Assembly (NCBI RefSeq): GCF_003952165.1
Contig: NZ_RXFT01000002.1
Location: forward strand, 372,001 to 436,000
Origin: Variovorax guangxiensis
GTDB lineage: Bacteria > Pseudomonadota > Gammaproteobacteria > Burkholderiales > Burkholderiaceae_C
Reading direction: 5' to 3'
Length of the DNA stretch: 64,000 nt
The position numbers and the translations under genes are program-made. Positions within the stretch are counted from its first letter, which is position 1, and each line of letters opens with the position of its first letter. The notes under the pieces were generated by a model. It ran no database searches, was not told where the DNA came from, and saw only the letters and a program-made list of their open reading frames with translations. Shown one piece after another: positions 53,155 to 61,529 of this stretch.

Positions 53155-55812
53155 ATGAACGCCCCGATTTCGCCCGACCAGATGCGCGCCCTGCTGCTGG
53201 ATGAAACGCAGCTCTCGCACGACCCCGACCCCGCCGAGACCGCCGAGTGGCGCGACGCCTTCGTGGCGCTGGCGCAAACGCAGGGGCCGCAGCGCGCCAG
53301 GCAGATGCTGGCCGAACTGGCCCGCCTCGCGCGGCAGCAGCGCATTGGCTGGCAGCCCGAGCTGGCGACGCCGTACGTCAACACCATCGCGGTGGAAGAC
53401 CAGCCGCCGTTCCCGGGCGATCTCGCCATCGAGGAGAAGCTCGCCTCGCTGATGCGCTGGAACGCGCTCGCGATGGTGGCCAAGGCCAACCAGGCGTACG
53501 GCGAGCTCGGCGGCCACATCGCAAGCTACGCGAGCGCGGCCGACCTGTTCGAGACCGGCTTCAACCACTTCTTCCATGCGCGCAGCGAGCACCATCGCGG
53601 CGACCTCGTGTTCTTCCAGCCGCACAGCGCACCGGGCGTGTACGCCCGCGCGTACCTCGAAGGCCGCCTGAGCGAGGAAGACCTGAAGCACTACCGCCAG
53701 GAGCTCACCGCACCCGCCTTCACCGACGGCAGCGGCGCGCGCGGCCTGTGCAGCTATCCGCATCCGTACCTGATGCCGGACTTCTGGCAGTTCCCGACCG
53801 GCTCGATGGGCATCGGCCCCATCAGCTCGATTTACCACGCACGCTTCATGCGCTACCTCACGCACCGCAACCTGCTGAACTGCGAAGGCCGCAAGGTGTG
53901 GGGCGTGTTCGGCGACGGCGAGATGGACGAGCCCGAGTCGATGAGCGCATTGACGCTGGCCGCGCGCGAGAAGCTCGACAACCTCGTGTGGGTCGTCAAC
54001 TGCAACCTGCAGCGCCTGGACGGCCCGGTGCGCGGCAACGGCCGCATCATCGACGAGCTCGAGAAGCTCTTCGCGGGCGCGGGCTGGAACGTCATCAAGC
54101 TCGTGTGGGGCAGCGACTGGGACGGCCTCTTCGCACAGGACGCGAGCGGCGCGCTGGCGCGCGTCTTCGCCAACACCGTCGACGGCCAGATGCAGACCTT
54201 CGCCGCCAAGGACGGCCGCTTCAACCGCGACAACTTCTTCGGCCAGAACCCCGAGCTCGCGCGCCTGGCCGAAGGCATGACCGACGAGCAGATCGACCGC
54301 CTCAAGCGCGGCGGCCACGACCTTGTGAAGATCCACGCCGCCTATGCCGCCGCGGCAGCGCACCGGGGCCAGCCCACCGTGATCCTCGCCCACACCAAGA
54401 AGGGCTACGGCATGGGCAGCGCCGCGCAGGGCAAGATGACCACGCACTCGCACAAGAAGATGGGCGACGTGGACCTCATCGAGTTCCGCGACCGCTTCAA
54501 CCTGCCGCTGACCGACGCGCAGGCCACCGCGATGGACTTCTACCGTCCCGCCGAGGACAGCGCCGAGATGCGCTACCTGCGCCAGCACCGCGAGGCCCTC
54601 GGCGGCGCCATGCCGCGCCGCGAGACCGCCTGCGAGGTGGTCGCCAAGCCCGACATCGCTAGCTACGCGCAGTTCGCCACCGTCGCGGGCGGCAAGGAGA
54701 TGAGCACCACCATGGCTTTCGTGCGCATGCTGGGCAACCTCATGAAGGACAAGGCCCTGGGCCCGCGCATCGTGCCCATCGTGGCCGACGAGGCGCGCAC
54801 CTTCGGCATGGCCAACCTGTTCAAGCAGGTCGGCATCTATTCGAGCGTGGGCCAGCGCTATGCGCCGGAGGACATCGGCTCGGTGCTGAGCTACCGCGAG
54901 GCCACCGATGGGCAGATCCTGGAAGAGGGCATCAGCGAGGCCGGCGCCATCGCGAGCTGGACGGCCGCGGCCACCAGCTACAGCGTGCACGGCCTGGCGA
55001 TGCTGCCGTTCTACATCTACTACTCGATGTTCGGCTTCCAGCGGGTGGGCGACGCGATCTGGGCCGCGGCCGACCAGCGTGCGCGTGGCTTCCTGCTGGG
55101 CGCCACCTCGGGACGCACCACGCTCGGCGGCGAGGGCCTGCAGCACCAGGACGGCAGCAGCCACCTCGTGGCCGCGACCATCCCCAACTGCAAGGCCTAC
55201 GACCCGGCCTTCGCGGGCGAGATGGCGGTGATCGTCGACGCGGGCATCCGCGAAATGATGGTCGAGCAGCAGGACGTGTTCTATTACGTCACGCTCATGA
55301 ACGAGAACTACGCGCAGCCCGACGTGCCGGCCGGCGCGGAAGGCGACATCCTGCGTGGCTGCTACCGCTTCGGCACCTATGCGCCGGCATCGGGCGGCAA
55401 GGCGAAGAAGAAGGTCACGCTGATGGGCTCGGGCGCGATCCTCACCGAGGTCGTCAAGGCCGCGCAGCTGCTGGCCGACGAGGGCATCGAGGCCGAGGTG
55501 TTCAGCGTGACAAGCTGGAGCGAACTTGCGCGCGACGGTCTGGCGTGCGAGCAGCGCGCCTTGGCTGGCGAGAAGGCCGACACGCCATTCATCGCGCGGC
55601 AGCTCGGTGCCGCAAAGGCTCCAATCATCGCCGCCACCGACTACGTGCGCGCCGTGCCCGAGAGCGTGCGCGCCTTCCTGCCCGAAGGCCGCCGCTACAT
55701 CACGCTGGGCACCGACGGGTTCGGCCGCAGCGACACGCGTGCGGCGCTGCGCGGCTTCTTCGGCGTCGATGCGCAGAGCATCGCGAAGGCCGCGCGTCAC
55801 GCGCTGAGCTGA
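53155..55812 (+). CDS. Pyruvate dehydrogenase-type E1, possibly 2-oxobutyrate dehydrogenase (MdeB-like)
   Basis: 885 residues, the size of homodimeric AceE (887 in E. coli). The thiamine-pyrophosphate motif starts G253-D-G-E-M-D-E, with N-C-N-L-Q-R at its end. The transketolase-type central and C-terminal domains are complete (H-Q-D-G-S-S-H near residue 665). The enzyme decarboxylates a 2-oxo acid and reductively acetylates a lipoyl E2. No E2 or E3 gene follows, so this is probably not the main aceE. The divergent Lrp-type regulator suggests the MdeB type, which handles 2-oxobutyrate from methionine or threonine breakdown. That is inference; a second ordinary AceE remains possible. Confidence 0.85.
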   Translation: MNAPISPDQMRALLLDETQLSHDPDPAETAEWRDAFVALAQTQGPQRARQMLAELARLARQQRIGWQPELATPYVNTIAVEDQPPFPGDLAIEEKLASLMRWNALAMVAKANQAYGELGGHIASYASAADLFETGFNHFFHARSEHHRGDLVFFQPHSAPGVYARAYLEGRLSEEDLKHYRQELTAPAFTDGSGARGLCSYPHPYLMPDFWQFPTGSMGIGPISSIYHARFMRYLTHRNLLNCEGRKVWGVFGDGEMDEPESMSALTLAAREKLDNLVWVVNCNLQRLDGPVRGNGRIIDELEKLFAGAGWNVIKLVWGSDWDGLFAQDASGALARVFANTVDGQMQTFAAKDGRFNRDNFFGQNPELARLAEGMTDEQIDRLKRGGHDLVKIHAAYAAAAAHRGQPTVILAHTKKGYGMGSAAQGKMTTHSHKKMGDVDLIEFRDRFNLPLTDAQATAMDFYRPAEDSAEMRYLRQHREALGGAMPRRETACEVVAKPDIASYAQFATVAGGKEMSTTMAFVRMLGNLMKDKALGPRIVPIVADEARTFGMANLFKQVGIYSSVGQRYAPEDIGSVLSYREATDGQILEEGISEAGAIASWTAAATSYSVHGLAMLPFYIYYSMFGFQRVGDAIWAAADQRARGFLLGATSGRTTLGGEGLQHQDGSSHLVAATIPNCKAYDPAFAGEMAVIVDAGIREMMVEQQDVFYYVTLMNENYAQPDVPAGAEGDILRGCYRFGTYAPASGGKAKKKVTLMGSGAILTEVVKAAQLLADEGIEAEVFSVTSWSELARDGLACEQRALAGEKADTPFIARQLGAAKAPIIAATDYVRAVPESVRAFLPEGRRYITLGTDGFGRSDTRAALRGFFGVDAQSIAKAARHALS

Positions 55813-55834
55813 ATTCCTGCGGGTTCCGCGATGG

Positions 55835-55866
55835 GGTGGGCCCTGCGTTAGAGTCGCAGGCCCACC
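55835..55866. other. Hairpin before the GntR gene
   Basis: GGTGGGCC-CTGCG (55835-55847) pairs with CGCAGGCCCACC (55855-55866) through 12 bp with one bulged C and a 7-base loop. It ends 12 bases before the regulator's ATG. There is no T run. It may end the E1 transcript or limit ribosome access to the regulator mRNA. Confidence 0.6.
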
Positions 55867-55878
55867 ACCTTCGCGCCC

Positions 55879-56655
55879 ATGACCGCCCGCTTCCAGTCCA
55901 TCGCCCCCGCCGTCCGCCTGGCCGACCAGGTAGCCGATGCGCTTGCGGCCGAGGTGCGCAGCGGGCGCTTGTCCGAAGGGGACCGGCTGCCCACGGAGAC
56001 CGCGCTGGCCGAGCAGTTCGGCGTGAGCCGCACCGTGGTGCGCGAGGCGGTGTCGCGGCTGAAGTCGCTGGGGCTGCTCGATTCGCGCCAGGGCAGCGGC
56101 GTCTATGTGCGCGCCGCCGGTGTCGAGCCGCTGCGCTTCGAGATGCCGCATGTGGCCTCGCGCGAAGCGGTGATCCAGATGGTCGAGCTGCGCCGCGCGC
56201 TCGAAGCCGAGGTGGCCGCGCTGGCTGCCGAGCGCCGCACGGACGAAGACGTGCAGCGCATCCGTGACGCCATCGCCGCATTGCACGCGGCGGTCGAGGC
56301 GGGCGGCAACGGCGCGGACGAGGATGTGCGCTTCCACCGCGCCATCGCCGAGGCGGCGCGCAACCCCTTCCTGATCGGCACGTTGCAGTACCTGCGGCAG
56401 TTCCTGCACGGCGCCACTCGCGTCACGCGCGCCAACGAGGCGCGCCGCGCCGACTTCGCGCGCGAGGTGGCGCAGGAGCACGCGCGCATCGTCGAGGCCA
56501 TCGAGGCCGGCGATCCGCTGCGGGCGCGCGAAGCCGCCAAGAGCCACATGGACAACGCGATCCGCCGCATCGAGCTGGCCGATCCGGTGTTCTGGCAGCA
56601 GGAGGGCGAGCAGCTCGCCCGTCCGCTGGTCGAAGGCTGGCCGGTCGGCGGCTGA
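55879..56655 (+). CDS. FadR-subfamily GntR regulator of the tetronate operon
   Basis: 258 residues: winged helix-turn-helix (about 12-80: L-P-T-E-T-A-L-A-E-Q-F-G-V-S-R-T-V-V-R-E-A) and an FCD effector domain (about 100-225) with the metal-binding residues in D-V-R-F-H-R-A-I and the S-H-M-D segment. It reads in the same direction as, and 130 bases before, the transporter gene. FCD regulators usually repress sugar-acid operons until the acid binds; L-threonate, D-erythronate or an oxo-tetronate would be the expected effector. A candidate operator is at 56742-56764. Confidence 0.9.
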   Translation: MTARFQSIAPAVRLADQVADALAAEVRSGRLSEGDRLPTETALAEQFGVSRTVVREAVSRLKSLGLLDSRQGSGVYVRAAGVEPLRFEMPHVASREAVIQMVELRRALEAEVAALAAERRTDEDVQRIRDAIAALHAAVEAGGNGADEDVRFHRAIAEAARNPFLIGTLQYLRQFLHGATRVTRANEARRADFAREVAQEHARIVEAIEAGDPLRAREAAKSHMDNAIRRIELADPVFWQQEGEQLARPLVEGWPVGG

Positions 56656-56741
56656 GCCCGGCGCCGATACACGAAGTCACCAGAAAGGCGCCGGAAGGCG
56701 GCCGTTCCGAGGGTTTACCCGGGTCGGCCAGCAAAAGCCAG

Positions 56742-56764
56742 ATTTGTATGATGACCTGACAAAT
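56742..56764. promoter_or_regulatory. Candidate GntR operator
   Basis: Perfect half sites ATTTGT and ACAAAT are separated by 11 bases, 22 bases before the transporter ATG. It is an AT-rich island in GC-rich DNA. The half sites resemble the T-T-G-T...A-C-A-A pattern of many FadR-type operators, but the spacing is wider than usual. Confidence 0.5.
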
Positions 56765-56785
56765 AATCCGAGACGCAGCTTCCTC

Positions 56786-58111
56786 ATGACTTCCTCGACC
56801 CTCCAGGCCAGCGCCATGTCGCCCGCCGCCGCCGATGCCGCGCTCGAAAAGCGCGCCTACTCCAAGGTGTTCTGGCGCCTCGTGCCCTTCCTCATGCTCT
56901 GCTACGTGATCGCGTACCTCGACCGCGTGAACGTCGGCTTCGCCAAGCTGCAGATGGGCCAGGACCTGGGTTTCAGCGAAACCGTGTTCGGTCTTGGCGC
57001 GGGCATCTTCTTCCTGGGCTACTTCCTGTTCGAGGTGCCGAGCAACCTGCTGCTCAACCGCGTGGGCGCGCGCATCTGGATCGCGCGGATCATGATCACC
57101 TGGGGCCTGCTGTCGGCCTGCTTCATGTTCGTGAAGACGCCCACGAGCTTCTACATCCTGCGCTTCCTGCTCGGGCTGGCCGAGGCGGGCTTCTATCCGG
57201 GCGTGATCCTCTACCTCACGCACTGGTACCCGGCGCACCGGCGCGCGCGGATCATCGCGGTGTTCATGTCGGCCATTCCGGTGGCGGGCATCTTCGGCAA
57301 CCCGCTGTCGGGCTGGATCATGGACAGCTTCCACGGCGTGTCGGCCATGAGCGGCTGGCAGTGGATGTTCCTCATCGAAGCCATCCCCGCCGTGCTCATC
57401 GGCGTGATGGTGCTGCTGTACCTGGACAACGGCATCGCCCAGGCGCGCTGGCTCAGCGCCGAGGAAAAGGCCCTGCTGCAGCGCGAGGTGGCGAACGACG
57501 CCGCCCACGGCGCCAAGGGCCCGCACTCGGTGGCCGGCGTGTTCCGCGATGCGCGCATCTGGTGGATGGCGTTCATCTACTTCGCCTTCGTCATGGGCCA
57601 GTACGCACTCACCTTCTGGCTGCCCACGCTGGTCAAGGCCACGGGCGTGCAGGGCAACCTGAACATCGGGCTGCTCAGCGCGATTCCGTTCCTCTGCGCC
57701 ATCGTCGCGATGAACCTCTTCGGCCGCAGCGCCGACCGCCGCCAGGAGCGCCGCTGGCACCTGATCGTGCCGGCCATGATGGGTGCCGTGGGCTTCACCG
57801 TGGCCGCTTCGTACACGCAGAACACGGCCGTGTCGCTGGCGTTCCTCTCGCTCGCCGCGGCCGGCGTGCTGACCTGCGCACCGCTGTTCTGGTCGCTGCC
57901 CACCGCCTTCCTCACGGGCACCGCCGCCGCCGCGGGCATCGCCGCCATCAACTCGGTGGGCAACCTCGCGGGCTTCGTGAGCCCCTACCTCATCGGCTAC
58001 CTGAAGGACCTCACGGGCAGCACGCAGATCGGCATGTACGTGCTGGCCGGCGCGCTGGTGCTCGGCGCCATCGGCGTGTGGTTCACGCCCAAGCAACTGG
58101 TCAACCGTTAG
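56786..58111 (+). CDS. MFS transporter, anion:cation symporter family, for tetronates
   Basis: 441 residues with 12 predicted membrane helices. The family signature Y-L-D-R-V-N-V-G-F-A follows the first helix and R-F-L-L-G-L-A-E-A-G-F-Y-P-G the fourth, as in phthalate/tartrate/galactonate-type symporters. It should import L-threonate and/or D-erythronate with protons. I start at ATG 56786; a TTG-started extension from 56744 would overlap the putative operator. Repeat copy 4 separates it from ltnD. Confidence 0.88.
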   Translation: MTSSTLQASAMSPAAADAALEKRAYSKVFWRLVPFLMLCYVIAYLDRVNVGFAKLQMGQDLGFSETVFGLGAGIFFLGYFLFEVPSNLLLNRVGARIWIARIMITWGLLSACFMFVKTPTSFYILRFLLGLAEAGFYPGVILYLTHWYPAHRRARIIAVFMSAIPVAGIFGNPLSGWIMDSFHGVSAMSGWQWMFLIEAIPAVLIGVMVLLYLDNGIAQARWLSAEEKALLQREVANDAAHGAKGPHSVAGVFRDARIWWMAFIYFAFVMGQYALTFWLPTLVKATGVQGNLNIGLLSAIPFLCAIVAMNLFGRSADRRQERRWHLIVPAMMGAVGFTVAASYTQNTAVSLAFLSLAAAGVLTCAPLFWSLPTAFLTGTAAAAGIAAINSVGNLAGFVSPYLIGYLKDLTGSTQIGMYVLAGALVLGAIGVWFTPKQLVNR

Positions 58112-58120
58112 ATGAAGTAC

Positions 58121-58218
58121 ACCCCCAGGCTTCGCGCACTTCGTGTCGCTGCGCCAACCCCCTCGCCGGGGGGCAACACCTGCGGCCCGGCAAAGCCGGT
58201 TCCGCGGTGTTTCCCGAA
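58121..58218 (+). repeat. Structured 3'-end repeat, copy 4
   Basis: About 98 bases, starting nine bases after the transporter stop and ending 52 bases before the ltnD ATG. It carries the complete set of hairpins. It is the copy that stands inside an otherwise tightly packed catabolic operon. Confidence 0.87.
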
Positions 58219-58270
58219 CGGGGCGCGTCGCACCGGGTGCCCGGCCTTGCAACTGAACGGAAGCAACGCA

Positions 58271-59215
58271 ATGAACCAAGAAAAGACCCCTTCCACCATC
58301 TCCGCTGCCACCCCCGTCGTCGGCCTCGTGGGCCTGGGCGCCATGGGCGCCGGCATGGCGCAGTCGCTGCGCCGCGCGGGCCATGCGCCGCATGTGTTCG
58401 ACGTGCGCCGCGAGGCCGCCGAAGCCTTCGCGCGCGAAGGCGGCACGGCCTGCGCCACGCTGGCCGAGCTCGGCGCGCAATGCGACATCGTGGTCAGCGT
58501 GGTGGTGAACGCCGCGCAGACCGAGTCGGTGCTGTTCGGCGACGGCACCACGCCCGGCTGCGCCGCGTCGATGAAGCCCGGCAGCGTCTTCGTGATGTGC
58601 TCCACCGTCGATCCGAACTGGTCGGTGGCGCTGGAGGCGCGCCTGGAGAAGCTGGGCATCCTCTACATCGACGCGCCGATCTCCGGCGGCGCCGCCAAGG
58701 CCGCGAGCGGCCAGATGACGATGATGACCGCCGCCAGGCCCGCCGCGTACGAGAAGGCCGGGGCGGTGCTCGACGCCATGGCCGCCAAGGTCTACCGGCT
58801 GGGCGACAAGGCGGGCGCGGGCAGCAAGGTGAAGATCATCAACCAGCTGCTGGCCGGCGTGCACATCGCGGTGGCGGCCGAGGCCATGGCGCTGGGCCTG
58901 CGCGAGGGCGTCGACCCGGCGGCGCTGTACGAGGTCATCACCCACAGCGCGGGCAACAGCTGGATGTTCGAGAACCGCATGGCGCACGTGCTCGCGGGCG
59001 ACTACACGCCGCTGTCGGCCGTGGACATCTTCGTGAAGGACCTGGGCCTGGTGCTCGACGTGGCGCGCGCGAGCAAGTTTCCGCTGCCGCTGTCGTCCAC
59101 CGCGCACCAGATGTTCATGCAGGCCTCGACGGCGGGCTACGCTCGCGAGGACGACAGCGCGGTAATCAAGATCTTCCCCGGCATCGAGGTGCCGGGTCCG
59201 AAGAAAGAAGACTGA
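58271..59215 (+). CDS. ltnD: L-threonate 2-dehydrogenase
   Basis: 314 residues of the beta-hydroxyacid dehydrogenase family: NAD motif G-L-V-G-L-G-A-M-G-A-G-M-A (18-30), substrate segment D-A-P-I-S-G-G, and catalytic Lys in K-V-K188-I-I-N. With otnK, otnC and otnI next to it, the assignment is oxidation of L-threonate to 2-dehydrotetronate, as described for the Cupriavidus/Ralstonia-type pathway. The ATG at 58271 follows GGAAG. A longer open frame upstream only reads through the repeat. Confidence 0.92.
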   Translation: MNQEKTPSTISAATPVVGLVGLGAMGAGMAQSLRRAGHAPHVFDVRREAAEAFAREGGTACATLAELGAQCDIVVSVVVNAAQTESVLFGDGTTPGCAASMKPGSVFVMCSTVDPNWSVALEARLEKLGILYIDAPISGGAAKAASGQMTMMTAARPAAYEKAGAVLDAMAAKVYRLGDKAGAGSKVKIINQLLAGVHIAVAAEAMALGLREGVDPAALYEVITHSAGNSWMFENRMAHVLAGDYTPLSAVDIFVKDLGLVLDVARASKFPLPLSSTAHQMFMQASTAGYAREDDSAVIKIFPGIEVPGPKKED

Positions 59216-59235
59216 AAGAAAGAAGAGACACGCAC

Positions 59236-60252
59236 ATGAACATCCTCATCACCGGCGGCTGCGGCTTCCTGGGCGCCCGCCTCGCACGCACGCTGCTCGC
59301 GGGCGGCAGCCTCGCGCTGGCCGGATCGGCCGCGCAGCCCGTCTCGCGCATCACCCTGGCCGACCGCGTGCCGCCGCCCGCCGACCTGGCTTCCGACGCG
59401 CGCGTGCAGTTCGTGCAGGGCGACCTGCTGGAGCAGCTCGCGAACGGCGCGCTGCCCATCGCCGACACGCAGCTCGTGTTCCACCTCGCCGCCGCCGTGA
59501 GCGGCGAGTGCGAGGCCGACTTCGACCTCGGCATGCGCAGCAATCTCGACGCCACGCGCGGCCTGCTCGAAGCCGCGCGCCGCGCGGGCCACTCGCCGGT
59601 GTTCGTGTTCTCCAGCTCGGTCGCGGTGTTCGGCGATTCGCCCGAGCAGCGCCTGCCCGCGGTGATCGAAGACACCACGCTGCCGACGCCGCAGAACAGC
59701 TACGGCATCCAGAAGTTCATCGGCGAGCAGCTGGTGGCCGACTTCACGCGCAAGGGCTTCGTGCAGGGCCGCAACGTGCGGCTGATGACGGTATCGGTGC
59801 GCCCCGGCCGGCCCAACGGCGCGGCCTCCAGCTTCCTGAGCGGCATGCTGCGCGAGCCGCTGGCCGGCGAGCGTGCGCGCTGCCCGGTGTCGCCCGACAC
59901 GCCCGTCGCGCTGGCCTCGCCCGGCAACACCGTCGCCGGCATCGTGCGCGCGGCCACCGCCAGCGCCGCCGAGTGGGGTGCTCGCACCGCCATCAACCTG
60001 CCCGCGCTGACCACCACCGTGCGCGAGATGGCGCAGGCGCTCGAACGCATCGCCGGCAAGGAAGCCACCGGCCTGATCGACTGGGAGCCCGATGCCGCCA
60101 TCGCGAAGATCGTCACCAGCTGGCCCAGCCGCATCCACGCCGCGCGCGCCGAGGCGCTGGGCCTGAAGGCCGACGCGAGCTTCGACGCGATCCTGCGCGA
60201 CTACGTGCGCGAGAACGCGCAGGCCGTGAAACTGCCCATCGCGAAGGACTGA
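59236..60252 (+). CDS. denD: D-erythronate 2-dehydrogenase
   Basis: 338 residues of the extended SDR/NAD-dependent epimerase family: nucleotide motif T-G-G-C-G-F-L-G at the N-terminus, S-S-S-V-A-V-F-G and the catalytic pair Y-G-I-Q-K. Between ltnD and otnK this is DenD, which oxidises D-erythronate at C2, so the operon should handle both stereoisomers. Gaps are 20 bases to ltnD and five to otnK. Confidence 0.92.
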   Translation: MNILITGGCGFLGARLARTLLAGGSLALAGSAAQPVSRITLADRVPPPADLASDARVQFVQGDLLEQLANGALPIADTQLVFHLAAAVSGECEADFDLGMRSNLDATRGLLEAARRAGHSPVFVFSSSVAVFGDSPEQRLPAVIEDTTLPTPQNSYGIQKFIGEQLVADFTRKGFVQGRNVRLMTVSVRPGRPNGAASSFLSGMLREPLAGERARCPVSPDTPVALASPGNTVAGIVRAATASAAEWGARTAINLPALTTTVREMAQALERIAGKEATGLIDWEPDAAIAKIVTSWPSRIHAARAEALGLKADASFDAILRDYVRENAQAVKLPIAKD

Positions 60253-60257
60253 ACGCC

Positions 60258-61529
60258 ATGTCCAAGCTCGTGCTCGGCTGCATCGCCGACGATTTCACCG
60301 GTGCCACCGACCTCGCCAACAACCTCGTGCGCGCCGGCATGCGCGTGGTGCAGGCCATCGGGGTGCCGAAAGGCCCGCTGGATGCCGACGTGGATGCTGT
60401 GGTGGTCGCCCTCAAGTCGCGCACCATCGCGCCGGCCGAGGCCATCGTGCAGTCGCTCGATGCATTGCGCTGGCTGCAGTCGCAGGGTGCGAAGCAGATC
60501 TACTTCAAGTACTGCTCCACCTTCGACAGCACGCCCAAAGGCAACATCGGCCCCGTGACCGAGGCGCTGATGGACGCGGTGGGATGTGACTTCACCATCG
60601 CCACGCCCGCCTTCCCCGACAACAAGCGCACGGTGTTCAAGGGCTACCTGTTCGCGGGCGACGTGCTGCTCAACGAGAGCGGCATGCAGAACCACCCGCT
60701 CACGCCCATGACCGACCCGAACCTCGTGCGCGTGCTGCAGGCGCAGTGCAAGCGCAAGGTGGGGCTGGTCGACTACGCGGTGGTCGCGCGCGGCGCCGTC
60801 GCCATCGGGGAGCGCATCGCGCAGCTCAAGGCCGAGGGTGTTTCGATCGCCATCGTCGACGCGGTCTCGAACGACGACCTGCTGCGCATGGGCCCGGCGC
60901 TCGCGAAGATGCCGCTGGTCACCGCGGGCTCGGGCGTGGCGATCGGCCTGCCGGCCAACTTCGGCCTTGCGCCCTCGTCGCAGGCCAGCGCATTGCCCAA
61001 GGCGGGCGGCAAGTCGGCGGTGGTCTCGGGCAGTTGCTCGCTTGCCACCAACCGGCAGGTGCTCGACTTCATCCAGCGCGGCGGCGCGGCGCTGGCCATC
61101 GATCCGCTGCGCATCGCGGCGGGCGTGGACGTAGCGGCCGAAGCACTGGCCTGGGCCACGCCGCTGATCGACAAGGGCCCGGTGCTCGTCTACTCCACCG
61201 CCGAGGCCGGCGCCGTGAAGTCGGTGCAGGGCCGGCTCGGCGTGGAAGAGGCCGGCGCGATGGTCGAGCGCACCATCGCCGCCATCGCGCGCGGGCTGGT
61301 CGAGAGGGGCGTGCACCGGCTGGTGGTGGCCGGCGGCGAGACTTCGGGTGCCTGCGTGCAGGCGCTGGGCATCGCGCAGATGCAGATCGGCCCGCAGATC
61401 GACCCCGGCGTACCGTGGTGCCATGCGCGTTCCGAAGCCGCGCCGGAGGCCGGCGTGCACATCGCGCTGAAGTCCGGCAACTTCGGCAGCGACGATTTCT
61501 TCACCAAGGCATTTACAGTGCTCGGATGA
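60258..61529 (+). CDS. otnK: 3-Dehydrotetronate 4-kinase
   Basis: 423 residues of the former DUF1537 family. The N-terminal substrate-binding motif I-A-D-D-F-T-G-A-T-D and the C-terminal nucleotide-binding part (V-V-S-G-S-C-S, V-A-G-G-E-T-S-G) are complete. OtnK phosphorylates 3-dehydrotetronate at O4 with ATP, feeding OtnC. Its stop overlaps the otnC start by four bases. Confidence 0.94.
   Translation: MSKLVLGCIADDFTGATDLANNLVRAGMRVVQAIGVPKGPLDADVDAVVVALKSRTIAPAEAIVQSLDALRWLQSQGAKQIYFKYCSTFDSTPKGNIGPVTEALMDAVGCDFTIATPAFPDNKRTVFKGYLFAGDVLLNESGMQNHPLTPMTDPNLVRVLQAQCKRKVGLVDYAVVARGAVAIGERIAQLKAEGVSIAIVDAVSNDDLLRMGPALAKMPLVTAGSGVAIGLPANFGLAPSSQASALPKAGGKSAVVSGSCSLATNRQVLDFIQRGGAALAIDPLRIAAGVDVAAEALAWATPLIDKGPVLVYSTAEAGAVKSVQGRLGVEEAGAMVERTIAAIARGLVERGVHRLVVAGGETSGACVQALGIAQMQIGPQIDPGVPWCHARSEAAPEAGVHIALKSGNFGSDDFFTKAFTVLG

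Noticed and set aside
53122..56547. 1141-codon minus-strand open frame antisense to the E1 and GntR genes
   Set aside because: Shadow of GC-rich codons; no domain and it spans two sense genes and a hairpin.
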